The position numbers and the translations under genes were made by a program. The notes beneath the pieces were generated by a model. That model searched no databases. It was not told the DNA's origin and saw nothing but the letters and a program-made list of their open reading frames with translations. Positions 22,901 through 42,659 of a stretch of 64,000 nt of DNA are shown in pieces (the stretch's first letter is position 1; the number at the start of each line of letters is the position of its first letter). The DNA lies in assembly GCF_001431485.1 (NCBI RefSeq), contig NZ_LDJM01000011.1, positions 62,001 through 126,000 on the forward strand. Direction: 5' to 3'. Source of the stretch: Stenotrophomonas ginsengisoli (GTDB taxonomy: Bacteria; Pseudomonadota; Gammaproteobacteria; Xanthomonadales; Xanthomonadaceae).

Positions 22901-24268
22901 ATGAGCCCATCGTTGCACGTGATCATCCTCGCCGCCGGCGAGGGCAAGCGCATGAAGTCCTCGCTGCCCAAGGTGCTGCAGCCGGTGGCCGGGGTGCCGA
23001 TGCTTGGCCATGCCATCACCGCAGCCCGCGGTCTGGCTCCGGCGGCGATCCATGTGGTGTATGGCCACGGTGGCGAGCAGGTGCGGGCGGCATTTGCCGG
23101 GCAGACTGATTTGCGCTGGAGCGAACAGAGAGAGCGTCTGGGGACTGGCCATGCGGTGGCCCAGGCCATGCCGCAGGTGCCTGATGATGCCCGTGTGCTG
23201 GTGCTGTATGGCGATGTGCCGCTGATCCGTACCCAGACCCTGCAGGCATTGTTGGCGGCCGATGGCACGCTGGCGGTGCTGGCCGCCGAGCTCAATGATC
23301 CGTCCGGTTACGGCCGCATCGTGCGCAGCGCCGAGGGCAAGGTGGCCGCCATCGTCGAGCAGAAGGATGCCGACGATGCACAGCGTCAGATCCGCACCGT
23401 CAACACCGGCATCATTGCGGCCGATGCCGCCGACCTGCGCCGCTGGCTGGGGGGCTTGTCCAACCGCAATGCCCAGGGCGAGTACTACCTGACCGACGTG
23501 TTCGCCGCCGCTGCCGCCGAATATGCGCCGGCCGAGCTGGTGCTGGTGGACGATGCCCAGGAAACCGAAGGCGCCAATGACCCGTGGCAGCTGAGCCAGC
23601 TCGAGCGCGCGTTCCAGCTGCGTGCGGTGCGCCAGCTGTGTGTGGATGGCGCGCGGGTGCTGGATCCGGCCCGTGTCGACATCCGTGGCACGGTGCGCGT
23701 GGGTCGTGACGTCCAGGTGGATGTCAACGTGGTGTTTGAAGGTGAGGTCGAGCTGGGTGATGGTGTCCAGGTCGGCCCGTTCTGCCGCCTCAAGGATGTA
23801 CGCCTGGCCGCCGGCACCATCGTGCGTGCGCACTGCGACCTGGAAGGTGCGGTGACCGAAGGGGCGGTGCAGATCGGCCCGTTCGCCCGCCTGCGCCAGG
23901 GCACGGTGCTGGCCGATGGCGTGCATATCGGCAATTTCGTGGAAACCAAGAACACGGTGATGGGGCAGGGCAGCAAGGCCAACCACCTGACCTACCTGGG
24001 CGATGCCCGTATCGGCAGCAAGAGCAATATCGGCGCCGGCACCATCACCTGCAACTATGACGGGGTCAACAAGTCGATCACCCAGATCGGCGACAACGCC
24101 TTTGTCGGCTCCAATTCCTCGCTGGTGGCACCGGTGTGCATTGGCGACGGCGCCACCATCGGTGCCGGCTCGGTGATCTCCAGGCCGGCCGCCGAAGGCA
24201 AGCTGACGGTTGCGCGTGCGCGCCAGACCACCATTGACGGTTGGCAGCGCCCGCTCAAGAAATCCTGA
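22901..24268 (+). CDS. glmU: Bifunctional GlmU, N-acetylglucosamine-1-phosphate uridyltransferase/acetyltransferase
   Basis: 455 residues, full length. The N-terminal pyrophosphorylase has [11 protein letters not shown] and the downstream QKDA and NTGI segments; the C-terminal part is a left-handed beta-helix acetyltransferase (hexapeptide repeats from about residue 250, ending [14 protein letters not shown]). It makes UDP-GlcNAc for peptidoglycan and LPS. glmS, which supplies glucosamine-6-P, follows 200 bases later. Confidence 0.97.
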   Translation: MSPSLHVIILAAGEGKRMKSSLPKVLQPVAGVPMLGHAITAARGLAPAAIHVVYGHGGEQVRAAFAGQTDLRWSEQRERLGTGHAVAQAMPQVPDDARVLVLYGDVPLIRTQTLQALLAADGTLAVLAAELNDPSGYGRIVRSAEGKVAAIVEQKDADDAQRQIRTVNTGIIAADAADLRRWLGGLSNRNAQGEYYLTDVFAAAAAEYAPAELVLVDDAQETEGANDPWQLSQLERAFQLRAVRQLCVDGARVLDPARVDIRGTVRVGRDVQVDVNVVFEGEVELGDGVQVGPFCRLKDVRLAAGTIVRAHCDLEGAVTEGAVQIGPFARLRQGTVLADGVHIGNFVETKNTVMGQGSKANHLTYLGDARIGSKSNIGAGTITCNYDGVNKSITQIGDNAFVGSNSSLVAPVCIGDGATIGAGSVISRPAAEGKLTVARARQTTIDGWQRPLKKS

Positions 24269-24469
24269 GTTGTCTCCGGCGCACGGCGTGCTGCCGCCTG
24301 GGCGGCGGTGCGCCTGCGCGTATTGCGGGCTGACTGGCGGCTGTCTGCATGAGCCACGAGCCGTGGCCGGCTGGCCAGTACTGACCTGCACGGTTCGCTG
24401 GGCGCCGTACATCCAATTATCGCTGCGGCTGGCTAGAATGGTCGCTTCAGTAACTGGATGAACTTCCCT

Positions 24470-26302
<1,833 letters not shown>

Positions 26303-26341
26303 GCCCTCCCCCGTTTATGCGGTGCAACGCTGTAATCAACG

Positions 26342-26369
26342 ACGCCGGCAAAGGCCGGCGTTGTTGTTT
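26342..26369 (+). terminator. Terminator after glmS
   Basis: CGCCGGC / GCCGGCG stem with loop AAAG at 26343-26360, then TTGTTGTTT. Separates glmS from the trailer end of the CRISPR array. Confidence 0.8.
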
Positions 26370-26431
26370 CTTGCGGCTGGCCGCGAGGCTCATGCCCAAC
26401 GATTGGTGAGTTCCCTTACCCAGTGATAACG

Positions 26432-31973
<5,542 letters not shown>

Positions 31974-32102
31974 TCCATGAAGATAACTGCTTGGTACTGT
32001 TGAGCCAATCAGCTGAATTTCGCGAATGCGACCGTGCCGCGTGGAAGCCACAGGCCTACATGGCGGGAAGGGACAACTTTCGATTTGAAATCAATCTGTT
32101 GG
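31974..32102 (-). promoter_or_regulatory. CRISPR leader
   Basis: Non-coding stretch between the cas2 terminator and the first repeat on the minus strand. It has an AT-rich part (about 32080-32102) containing a perfect match to the IHF consensus WATCAANNNNTTR at 32089-32101. It should hold the array promoter and the integration signals for new spacers; I cannot place the promoter with confidence. Confidence 0.75.
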
Positions 32103-32147
32103 AAAAGTGCGAACCTCCCGCAAAGACGGCGGTCGCTTGGGGTTCGC
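32103..32147 (-). terminator. Imperfect hairpin after cas2
   Basis: Beginning right after the cas2 stop on the minus strand: GCGAACC pairs with GGTTCGC (32141-32147 with 32109-32115), with an inner CCGC/GCGG stem, followed by ACTTTTCC. It may end cas transcription or form part of the leader. Confidence 0.45.
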
Positions 32148-32148
32148 G

Positions 32149-32439
32149 TCAGAAGATGAGGGGGCCTTTCATGTCGAGGACAGGCTTGGCGCCGATGTGT
32201 TCGACATGGCCTTCCCAACGGGACCCAAGCTGATAGAACCGCAGGCTGTCTACCGTAGGATCAATCAAGTCGCACAAACGTTGGCGCAATTCGACCCACT
32301 GGGCGGGATCGACCTCGATCTCGAACACGGAGTATTGCACGCGCTGGCCCAGATCCCGGCATGCCTTTGCCACCTGGCGAAGACGCTTGCTGCCGCCGGC
32401 AGATGACGTGCTGACGTCGTAGGTGACCAGAACCATCAT
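32149..32439 (-). CDS. cas2: CRISPR-associated endonuclease Cas2
   Basis: 96 residues, normal length. The N-terminal strand LVTYDVST carries the conserved aspartate, and QYSVFEIEVD is the family's dimer-interface region. It works with Cas1 as the spacer-integration complex. Last gene of the cas operon, 15 bases after cas1 and next to the leader. Confidence 0.96.
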   Translation of the reverse strand: MMVLVTYDVSTSSAGGSKRLRQVAKACRDLGQRVQYSVFEIEVDPAQWVELRQRLCDLIDPTVDSLRFYQLGSRWEGHVEHIGAKPVLDMKGPLIF

Positions 32440-32454
32440 GGTGCAGTCTCCAGG

Positions 32455-33489
32455 TCATTTCCACAGGAATGGTGGATATCCATCAAGATCGCCGCGCAAA
32501 TGGCGGGCCAACAGCTGTGCCTGGACAAATGGAAGCAGGCCGATGTCGACCTTCTCACCAAGGAAAGGATGCTGCATTTGCTCACGCTTCCTCTCCTGGT
32601 AGGCAACCAGAACGGTCTTGCGTGCATCGTCCTTCAGTTGGACTGCGCCGTTTTCGAAGTGTGTGAAGTCTTTTTCGTTCAACTGGCGACGGTTGATCAG
32701 TGACAACGCCAGGCGCTCTCCCAGTAGTGGGCGAAACTCTTCAACCAGATCCAGAGCCAGACTTGGTCGGCCAGGACGGTCGCGGTGCAGGAAGCCGACT
32801 GCTGGGTCGAGGCCAACACTCTCCAGTGCTGATCGGCAATCGTGTGTCAGCAGGGTGTAGAGGAAGGAAAGCAGCGCATTGAAGGCGTCAAGCGGTGGTC
32901 TGCGGCTTCTTCCAGAAAAGCGCAATGTCGGTGAATCCACCAGGATCAGTTGATCGAAAACGCCAAAATAGGCTTGCGCAGCTTCTCCCTCCAGACCTCG
33001 TAGCGTATCGAGATCCGTTTCGGTCATGATGCGGTGGGGAATGCGCTTGAGTCTTTTCAGGCTATGTTGAAAAGCGTCAGTGTTTCCTATTTTTCCACTG
33101 TGGTCACGCCAGCCGCGAGCAAGCACGGCATGCTGGTTGTGGATCTTGCCGATCAGCACGTTGCGGACGATGGCACCGCAACGGCTCATGTCATCAGTGG
33201 CACGATACTGAGCACGCCGCAACAGCACGTTGCCTGAAACCGGCCCTTCTACTCGTGCAAGAAAGCGACCTTGTGGCGTCAGATAGCTGATGCAGATGCC
33301 CTGCTCGGAGCAGAAGCCAAGCAGTTGCGGTGAAATGCTTGAACGGCCGATGCAGACCAGGCCTTCAAGCATGTGCGCGGGGACTCTTGCCCGTTCCTGG
33401 CGGTCCACCTCCATCACGATGTTGGCACCCTCCTTGCGCAACCAGGCACCTTCGGTGGTGACATAGAGTGTGTTGAGTTGACGTCGCAT
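32455..33489 (-). CDS. cas1: CRISPR-associated integrase Cas1 (type I-C)
   Basis: 344 residues from the ATG at 33489, which has an AGGAGGAG ribosome-binding site and lies one base past the cas4 stop. N-terminal RRQLNTLYVTTEGAWL is typical of I-C Cas1. The metal ligands are visible: Glu in LEGEAAQAYF, His in FLHRDRPGRPSL and Asp in ALDLVEEF. It catalyses insertion of prespacers at the leader-repeat junction. Confidence 0.96.
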   Translation of the reverse strand: MRRQLNTLYVTTEGAWLRKEGANIVMEVDRQERARVPAHMLEGLVCIGRSSISPQLLGFCSEQGICISYLTPQGRFLARVEGPVSGNVLLRRAQYRATDDMSRCGAIVRNVLIGKIHNQHAVLARGWRDHSGKIGNTDAFQHSLKRLKRIPHRIMTETDLDTLRGLEGEAAQAYFGVFDQLILVDSPTLRFSGRSRRPPLDAFNALLSFLYTLLTHDCRSALESVGLDPAVGFLHRDRPGRPSLALDLVEEFRPLLGERLALSLINRRQLNEKDFTHFENGAVQLKDDARKTVLVAYQERKREQMQHPFLGEKVDIGLLPFVQAQLLARHLRGDLDGYPPFLWK

Positions 33490-33490
33490 C

Positions 33491-34123
33491 TCACTCCTCC
33501 TGCAGTTGCTGGTACAGCCAGGCTTGGACACCGGGTTGTCCAAGGAGGCGTGGTTGGCAGATGTCGATCAACGAGCAGGCATCGCAACGATGCGATTCAT
33601 AACGGGCCGTGGGTGTCTGGCCTGAGGCAAGCATCGCCCTGGTGGCAAGGATTGTTTCATGCGTCAGCTGGCGCAGTGTCGTGTCGAATTGGACATCCTT
33701 GCGGCGTCGGGTTTTTCCGTAGAACAATGCGCCAGAAGGTACAGGCTGTCCCAGCATTGCCTCCAGGCACATGGCTTGTGCACAGAGTTGGACCTCGTCG
33801 GCACGGTGGGACTTTGGGCGACCACGCTTGTACTCGACAGGAAAGGCCCGTTCCTCATCGCCTTGACCTTCACGTAGGAACTCAACGACATCCGCCTTGC
33901 CGGTCACCCCCAATCTCTCGCAGAGCAAGGGCATGGCGGTGATGGTGCGCACGCCCCGGCGCTTTTCCGACTGCGGCATATCGGCTCGCTGGTGCAGCAG
34001 ACGGCCTTCGGCCGTCTGCCGGTTCTCAGCCCACTGTTGTTCGATATGGATGAGCGCACATTGACGTGGGCAATAAAGGTAGTGCTGGAGGGAGGAAATC
34101 GGAATCAGATCCACATCATCCAT
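33491..34123 (-). CDS. cas4: CRISPR-associated exonuclease Cas4
   Basis: 210 residues from the ATG at 34123; longer upstream frames overlap cas7. RecB-like nuclease fold: GKADVVEF and VEYKRG carry the catalytic Asp and Lys. Iron-sulphur cysteines: YCPRQC at the N-terminus (Cys18, Cys22) and RCDACSLIDIC at the C-terminus. In type I-C, Cas4 joins Cas1-Cas2 and trims prespacers next to the 5'-TTC PAM (family knowledge). Confidence 0.94.
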   Translation of the reverse strand: MDDVDLIPISSLQHYLYCPRQCALIHIEQQWAENRQTAEGRLLHQRADMPQSEKRRGVRTITAMPLLCERLGVTGKADVVEFLREGQGDEERAFPVEYKRGRPKSHRADEVQLCAQAMCLEAMLGQPVPSGALFYGKTRRRKDVQFDTTLRQLTHETILATRAMLASGQTPTARYESHRCDACSLIDICQPRLLGQPGVQAWLYQQLQEE

Positions 34124-34142
34124 GGCACCACTCGCTGTTTGA

Positions 34143-35005
34143 TCAGAAGAGCTCGGTGACCGACACACCAGCAGGAAGGTTGTTGTCGATCTGTACGACA
34201 TAGTCGGAGAATCTGCGTGCAGGACCATTGTCGAGGCCATCTGCACGGCTCACTTTTACCTTGTCGAACAAGACATGCGCCGGTGCGTTGCCCATCGGAT
34301 TGTCGTGCTTGAACACGATGAGCTTGCGTGCGGACATTTCGCCACGGGCCGCTGAATGGTCGTGTTCGAACAGGTTGGTCAGCGCCCGCCAAAGCAGCTG
34401 CAGGTCATCCTCGGAAAAGCCGGTGCGTTCGGCCAGCTTGGCTGAAACGAACCCATGCATGCGGTACAGACCGTAGGGGAGGATGTGCTTGCGACCCATC
34501 GTGCGCTCCTTCTCCACGTCCTTTTCGTTGGTCACGGCCACACGGGTAATGGCCACTTCCATTGGCAGGACCGGCTCGATCGATGTGGCAAAAGCCAGCT
34601 GTACCGGGCCGCGTACCTGGCCGGCATTGACTTCGGTGGTCATCACCGCGCCGAAGGTGCGCACATCGAAGAAGTTCGTGCACATCCAGGCAGTGAGTTC
34701 CCGTGCCTTGGCTTCCTCCTTGGGCAGCTTCTTGGCTTCCGGTTCCACCTTGATCGCCTGGTAGGCCAGCTTGTGCTGGTTGTTGAGGACAGAACGTTCC
34801 TGCATGTAGATCGCGTAGCCTGGTGCGTCCTCCTTTTCCAGTGCCACGTAGTTGCGGATCTTGCGCTTGATCGCCACATCGGTGACCAGACCCTTGTTTG
34901 TTTCCGGGTCAAGGCGGGGGAGGTTGCCTGCATCCGGGTCGCCGTTCGGATTGCCATTGGTGACATCGAACAGGTAGACGAATTCGTAGCGGTGGGCGAT
35001 GGCAC

Positions 35006-35009
<4 letters not shown>
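34143..35009 (-). CDS. cas7: Cascade backbone protein Cas7 (Csd2)
   Basis: 288 residues, I-C/Csd2 family. N-terminal [19 protein letters not shown] is diagnostic. Several copies coat the spacer part of the crRNA and form the Cascade backbone. The start overlaps the cas8c stop by 4 bases and has AAGGAG seven bases upstream, a strong site consistent with its high stoichiometry. Confidence 0.95.
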
Positions 35010-37572
<2,563 letters not shown>

Positions 37573-37595
37573 GGATCTACTTCGGTCCTTGCCAA

Positions 37596-39845
37596 TCACC
37601 AGACGTTGGATTCTGCATCCCTCACGTGTGGATCTTCCCAGTGCAAACCGAATCGCGGGTCGTACAGCCGTGCGTTGACCAGACGGACAAACTGTTCCCC
37701 GTAACGCTCCGGTGCCACCGGTTCGATGGCACCGGCTTGCCAGAGTGCCTGGTAGGCCTGTTCGGGAACCTGTACCAGGAAAGTCTGCAGTTTCCTGGCG
37801 GCTGCAGAAACAGGCTTGCCATCCCGCAGGTCCTTGAGCGCTTCATCAGCAGCAGGATCTTCCTTTCCCGGGCTATCGGAAAAAGGATCGTAGGGAACGA
37901 TCACCGGCCGCATGCGGGTCTCGATCATGCGAAAACGGGCTGCCAGTGATTCCAGCGGCAAATCCTCGATGCCGACGCCCTTGAAAAGGGCCAGGACATC
38001 GTCACCAAGCCTGCCATCCTTGCGCCAGTAGATTTCCTGGAAATAGGCCTTTATGGCCTCAAGTGCCAGCAGGTCATCACGATGCCGGCGTTCGATGGCC
38101 CGGAAGGCGCCGGCAAACTGCTCCAATTCGCGGGGGGGCTTCCAGTCGGGACTGGCAAAGACCAGTACCTGGCTGTCCTGTGCTGGACGCTCTCCATTAC
38201 GGTTGCACCGGCCGGCTGCCTGGGCGATGGAATCCAGCCCGGCCTCGGCACGCAACACGGTGGGAAAGGACACATCGACACCGGCTTCCACCAGGCTTGT
38301 CGAGACCAGTCGGCACGGCTCTCCATCCCGCAGGTGTGAGCGCACTTTGTCCAGCACCCTGCTGCGATGGCGGGCATGCATCAGGGTGGTCAAGTGGAGA
38401 GCACCGGGCAGGTCTGCAATGGACTGGAACAAGGTGCGTGCATGCTGCCTGTTGTTGACGATGCACAAGGCCTGCTCGCTTGCATGCAATTTCTTCGTGA
38501 GCGCTGCATCGTCCAGTTCGCCGGCATGACGCACGCTAACGCGCCTGAGCTGTTCGTACAGATGCCGGGGATCGGGAGCCAGCTCCCGGACGTTCTCCAG
38601 CCCATCCGGGAAACCATCCACCTTGCCCAGTGCCGGCTGGGTGGCGGTGCACAGCACAAGGCTGGCACGGTAATTGAGTGCCAACTCATCGATCAGCTGT
38701 ACGCACGGACGCAACAGCGGCAAGGGCAGTGTCTGTGCCTCGTCCAGGATCACCACGCTGGCAGCGATGTTGTGCAGCTTGCGGCAACGCGAAGGACGGT
38801 CGGCGGCCAGACTTTCGAAGAACTGCACGGACGTAGTGACGACTACCGGCGCATCCCAGTTCTCCATGGCACGCTCACGCTTCTCGCGGGCCTGCGGCTG
38901 ACTGTTCGGGTCGTCGACGTAGGCGCTGTGGTGCTCCAGTACAGCCTCCTGTCCATACTCACCGAAGGCGGAGCGGAACACCGCGGCGGTCTGTTCGATG
39001 ATGCTGGTGAACGGCACCACATAGATCACCCGGCGCAAGCCATGGGCCAGCGCATGGTCCAGCGCAAAGGCCAGCGAGGCCAGGGTTTTGCCGCCACCAG
39101 TAGGCACGGTCAGGGTGAACAACCCGGGAGCATCAGCCGCTTGTGCCCTGACATGGGTGAGGATGCGGGCTCGTAGCGGGTTGATGCCGCCTTCTTTTGG
39201 CAGGCTGGCAAGATGGGCATCCAGCCTGTCGCGGAGAACCTGGAGCGATGGCCCCGTGTTTTCGTCTCGTGGTCCGCGGCCTTCCACATGGCGATAGAAA
39301 TTTTCGGTGTCGATGTAGTCGGCATCGACCAAGCACGAAAAGATCATTCGCGCCAGTAGCGAAAACTGGAAACCCACACGCGGCCGCAGTGGTTTGAACC
39401 CAGTGGGTAATTCAAGCTTTCCCGGTAGCGGGATTTCGTTTTCCCAGTCGGGAAGCAATTTGGGGAGACATGCCTCCCGATATTCTTCAGACAGCCGCTC
39501 GCTCAGCGGTGTACGTTCGTGGCCATGCTGGCCATTGGCCAACCCGGCATGGTGGCCGGCGATCGCGTAGGCGATCAGTGTGCCCGGTGGGCCGTAGCGT
39601 GCCTTGGCGATTCGAGCTCCCCATGTGGCATGGTCAACCCTGTGAAAGTCTCCAGACAATCGTCTCTGGAACTCATGGGTGTATTTGCCGAGGTCGTGGA
39701 GGCGTCCTGTTGCTTCTGCCAGAGCACTTGCTCCAAACATCGCGGCATTGGCTGATGCTCGGTTTCCAGTCGCAAGCAGATGTGAGGCCAGTGGCTGCCA
39801 GTCTTGCTTGTCAAGGCGCCCGGTCGAGTGAGCGTAGAAAGACAT
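37596..39845 (-). CDS. cas3: CRISPR-associated helicase-nuclease Cas3
   Basis: 749 residues from the ATG at 39845 (MSFYAHSTG); an in-frame upstream start would add 38 residues unlike Cas3. The N-terminal HD nuclease has LHDLGKYTHEFQ (His50-Asp51) and later GHHAG. The SF2 helicase shows Walker A TGGGKT (249-254), DEAQ (about 368-371), CTATQP and QAAGRCNRNGE. It degrades target DNA after Cascade binding. First gene of the cas operon. Confidence 0.96.
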   Translation of the reverse strand: MSFYAHSTGRLDKQDWQPLASHLLATGNRASANAAMFGASALAEATGRLHDLGKYTHEFQRRLSGDFHRVDHATWGARIAKARYGPPGTLIAYAIAGHHAGLANGQHGHERTPLSERLSEEYREACLPKLLPDWENEIPLPGKLELPTGFKPLRPRVGFQFSLLARMIFSCLVDADYIDTENFYRHVEGRGPRDENTGPSLQVLRDRLDAHLASLPKEGGINPLRARILTHVRAQAADAPGLFTLTVPTGGGKTLASLAFALDHALAHGLRRVIYVVPFTSIIEQTAAVFRSAFGEYGQEAVLEHHSAYVDDPNSQPQAREKRERAMENWDAPVVVTTSVQFFESLAADRPSRCRKLHNIAASVVILDEAQTLPLPLLRPCVQLIDELALNYRASLVLCTATQPALGKVDGFPDGLENVRELAPDPRHLYEQLRRVSVRHAGELDDAALTKKLHASEQALCIVNNRQHARTLFQSIADLPGALHLTTLMHARHRSRVLDKVRSHLRDGEPCRLVSTSLVEAGVDVSFPTVLRAEAGLDSIAQAAGRCNRNGERPAQDSQVLVFASPDWKPPRELEQFAGAFRAIERRHRDDLLALEAIKAYFQEIYWRKDGRLGDDVLALFKGVGIEDLPLESLAARFRMIETRMRPVIVPYDPFSDSPGKEDPAADEALKDLRDGKPVSAAARKLQTFLVQVPEQAYQALWQAGAIEPVAPERYGEQFVRLVNARLYDPRFGLHWEDPHVRDAESNVW

Positions 39846-39877
39846 TTTCCATACCCATATTCCTTCCCTGAAAGTCG

Positions 39878-39907
39878 ACCATACCTTTTTTGCAGCGGTA
39901 TATCCAA
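39878..39907 (-). promoter_or_regulatory. Possible cas operon promoter
   Basis: On the minus strand TTGGAT, an 18-base spacer and TATGGT, ending 33 bases before the cas3 ATG. It lies in the 151-base AT-rich gap between the sensor kinase stop and cas3. No terminator is visible after the kinase, so read-through is also possible. Confidence 0.4.
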
Positions 39908-39996
39908 GAATTTGATGGTTGCGTTTTTTGATGAGGGTAACGCGGGTGATTCGTTCCAATCCGTGGTCAATAAAGATCTGCAGGATTTTTTGATAA

Positions 39997-41322
39997 TCAA
40001 CTTCCCTGCAGCGGCAACATCAGGGTTACGCACAGGCCGCCTTCGGCGCGGTTGGCCAGCGCGATGCGGCCACCGTGGGCCTCGGCGATTTCCCGGGTCA
40101 GGGCCAGGCCCAGGCCGGTGCCGTCGCGCTTGGTCGAATAGAACGGCAGCAGGGCGTTGTGCAGCACCGCCTCGTTCATGCCGCTGCCGTCATCGCTGAT
40201 GGCGATGCGTACCCAGTCCTGCTGGCGGCTGACCTCCACGCTGACCTGCACGTGCTTGCCGTTGCCGGCTTCATGGGCGTTCTTGACCAGGTTGAGCAGA
40301 GCCTGGGACAGCTGGGCCGGATCGGCACGCGAGCTCAGCTCTGGGTCCACGGTCAGGTGTTCGAACGGCATCTGCAGGCGCAGGTTTTCCAGGAAGCTGG
40401 CCCAGTGGATGGTCTGCAGCTGCGGCGCCGGCAGCTTGGCAAAGCGTGCATAGCCACGGATGAAGCCTTCCAGGTGGCGCGCACGTTCCTCGATGATGCC
40501 CAGCACCTCGGGCAGGCGCTCGGCCTTGCCACGGCGGACCAGCTCGGCACCGGAGTGTGCCAGCGAGGCGATCGGGGCCAGGGCGTTGTTGAGTTCATGG
40601 CTGATCACCCGGATCACCTTCTTCCAGGTGTGCACTTCCTGCCGGCGCAGCTCGTTGGTGAGCAGGCGGATCAGGGTCAGCTCGTGGGCGCGGCCGTTGA
40701 TCTGGAAGCGTCGCCGCGACAGGTGGTAGATCTGCTCGTCATCCTCGTCGGGCACCGCAAACAGGCTGTCGCCGCTGCGGGCCAGGGCATCGTGCAGGGC
40801 CACCGGCAGGGTGGCCAGCAGGGCATCGATGCGCTGCCCTTCCAGTTTCCAGCCACCGTGCAGCAGCTTGCGCGCGGCCAGGTTGGAAAACACCACGCGG
40901 TCGGCGCCATCGCCACCGGGGCTGGTCAACAGCATGGCCACCGGGGTGTTCTGGATCATGGTGTCCAGCAACAGCTCCCGCTGCACCAGGTCCTGGCGCT
41001 GGTCACGCAGGACCTGCCCCAGGGCCATGTGGGCACGGGCCAGTTCGCCGATTTCATCATCGCCGTTCCAGTGCACGCTGACATTGAATTCGCCGTCGCA
41101 GTAGCTGGCAGTCAGGCCGGCCAGGGCGCGCATCAGCGAGCGCAGTGGCGCGGTGGCGTGGTGCACGGCCAGCCACAGCAGCACCGCCATCACCAAGGCG
41201 GTCGGAATCGCCCAGGCCGGCTGCAGCCAGCGCTCGCCCAGCCACACCGCGGCGGCCACCAGCAGGGCCAGGGCCGGGAGCAGGCGCAGGCACAGCTGCC
41301 AGGTCAGGGAGCGGGCACTCAT
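39997..41322 (-). CDS. NtrY-like sensor histidine kinase
   Basis: 441 residues from the ATG at 41322 overlapping the regulator stop (ATGA). Two N-terminal membrane helices enclose a very short loop, then a HAMP-like region, a PAS-like segment, the phospho-acceptor His in VISHELNNALAP, and ATPase motifs NLVKNAHEAG, DDGSGM and GTGLGLAL. With almost no periplasmic sensor it may sense the membrane or the partner transporter. Cognate to the upstream NtrC-type regulator. Confidence 0.9.
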   Translation of the reverse strand: MSARSLTWQLCLRLLPALALLVAAAVWLGERWLQPAWAIPTALVMAVLLWLAVHHATAPLRSLMRALAGLTASYCDGEFNVSVHWNGDDEIGELARAHMALGQVLRDQRQDLVQRELLLDTMIQNTPVAMLLTSPGGDGADRVVFSNLAARKLLHGGWKLEGQRIDALLATLPVALHDALARSGDSLFAVPDEDDEQIYHLSRRRFQINGRAHELTLIRLLTNELRRQEVHTWKKVIRVISHELNNALAPIASLAHSGAELVRRGKAERLPEVLGIIEERARHLEGFIRGYARFAKLPAPQLQTIHWASFLENLRLQMPFEHLTVDPELSSRADPAQLSQALLNLVKNAHEAGNGKHVQVSVEVSRQQDWVRIAISDDGSGMNEAVLHNALLPFYSTKRDGTGLGLALTREIAEAHGGRIALANRAEGGLCVTLMLPLQGS

Positions 41323-42659
41323 GGCCGGGGGATGCCGAAGCGGTCCATGCGCCGGTACAGCGCCTGCCGGCTCAGGCCCAGTTCGCTGGCCGCCTGGCTG
41401 ATCACCCCGCCAGCGTTGTGCAGGGCCTGCTCGATGCGTCGTTGGTCCGGTTCCTCGCCGTTGTGCACCGGTGCCGGCGCAGTGCTGCGCGGCAGGGCCA
41501 GGTCGGCCGCGCTGATCAACGGCGCGCTGGCCAGCAGGCAGGCGCGGGCGATCACATTGCGCAGCTCGCGCACGTTGCCCGGCCAGGGGTAATGGCGCAA
41601 CGCACTGATCGCGTCCTCGCCGAGCTGGTGCGCCTGATCGAGGAAATGACGTGCCAGCGGCAGGATGTCCGCCGGGCGCTCGGCCAGTGGCGGCAAGGCC
41701 AGTTCCACCGTGTTGAGACGGTAGTACAGGTCCTCGCGGAAACGCCCATCGGCAATCATCGCCGGCAGGTCGGCATTGGTGGCGCTGACCACACGCACAT
41801 GCACCTGGCGCTCGCGGTTGGAGCCCAGTCGGGTGAAACGGCCGGTTTCCAGCACCCGCAGCAGCTTCATCTGCCCGGCCAGCGGCAGGTTGCCGATCTC
41901 GTCCAGGAACAGGGTGCCGCCGTCGGCGGCCTCGAACTTGCCCTCGCGGGCCTTGCTTGCCCCGGTATAGGCGCCGGCCTCGGCACCGAACAGCTCGGCC
42001 TCGATCAGCTCGCCGGGCAGGGCGCCGCAATTGAGTGTGATCAGTGGCCCGCGGCGTTGCGCACTGTTGGCGTGGACGATGCTGGCGATGCCTTCCTTGC
42101 CGGCGCCGTTGGGGCCGGTGACCAGCACCGGCAGGTCCGAGCGCGCCACCTGGCAGGCCATCTGCACCACGCGCAGGCTGGCCGGGTCATGCAGCACCAT
42201 CGTGCCCAGCTCATAGCGTTCGGCCAGCTGCTGGCGTGCGCGCTGCTCGTGGTGCTGGCGGCGGGCCAGCTCGTTGCGGGTTTCGGCCAGCTCCAGCAGG
42301 TTGTTCACCGTGGTCAGCAGGCGCGCGTCATCCCAGGGCTTGGCCAGGTAGTCGGCGGCGCCGGCCTTGACCAGGTTCACCGCTGCGTCCAGATGGGTCC
42401 AGGCGGTGAGCAGGATCACCGGCAGGTCCGGATGGGCCTGGCGGATCTGCGCGAACAGTTGCTCGCCTTCCACCCCGGAGGTGGTGTCGGCGCTGAAGTT
42501 CATGTCCTGGATGACCAGGTCGAAGCGGGAGCTGGCCAGCAGGGCCAGACCCTGCTCCGGGGTGCTGGCACTGACACTGTGCAGGTGCTGCAGTTCCAGC
42601 AGCACTTCCAGGGCCATGGCCACCGCGGCGTTGTCATCGATGATCAGGATCCGGGGCAT
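41319..42659 (-). CDS. NtrC-family sigma-54 response regulator
   Basis: 446 residues from the ATG at 42659. Receiver domain with phospho-Asp about 52 (VIQDMNF). AAA+ domain with Walker A GPNGAGKE, the sigma-54 contact motif GAYTGA and [14 protein letters not shown]-terminal Fis-type helix-turn-helix ([15 protein letters not shown]). It activates sigma-54 promoters; the best candidate is the one at 48173-48188 upstream of the exporter genes in the same unit. Starts within the stop of the preceding gene (TGATG). Confidence 0.93.
   Translation of the reverse strand: MPRILIIDDNAAVAMALEVLLELQHLHSVSASTPEQGLALLASSRFDLVIQDMNFSADTTSGVEGEQLFAQIRQAHPDLPVILLTAWTHLDAAVNLVKAGAADYLAKPWDDARLLTTVNNLLELAETRNELARRQHHEQRARQQLAERYELGTMVLHDPASLRVVQMACQVARSDLPVLVTGPNGAGKEGIASIVHANSAQRRGPLITLNCGALPGELIEAELFGAEAGAYTGASKAREGKFEAADGGTLFLDEIGNLPLAGQMKLLRVLETGRFTRLGSNRERQVHVRVVSATNADLPAMIADGRFREDLYYRLNTVELALPPLAERPADILPLARHFLDQAHQLGEDAISALRHYPWPGNVRELRNVIARACLLASAPLISAADLALPRSTAPAPVHNGEEPDQRRIEQALHNAGGVISQAASELGLSRQALYRRMDRFGIPRP

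Noticed and set aside
24269..24469. Possible glmS ribozyme or other riboswitch before glmS
   Set aside because: No glmS-ribozyme core is recognisable and the element is confined mainly to Gram-positive bacteria.
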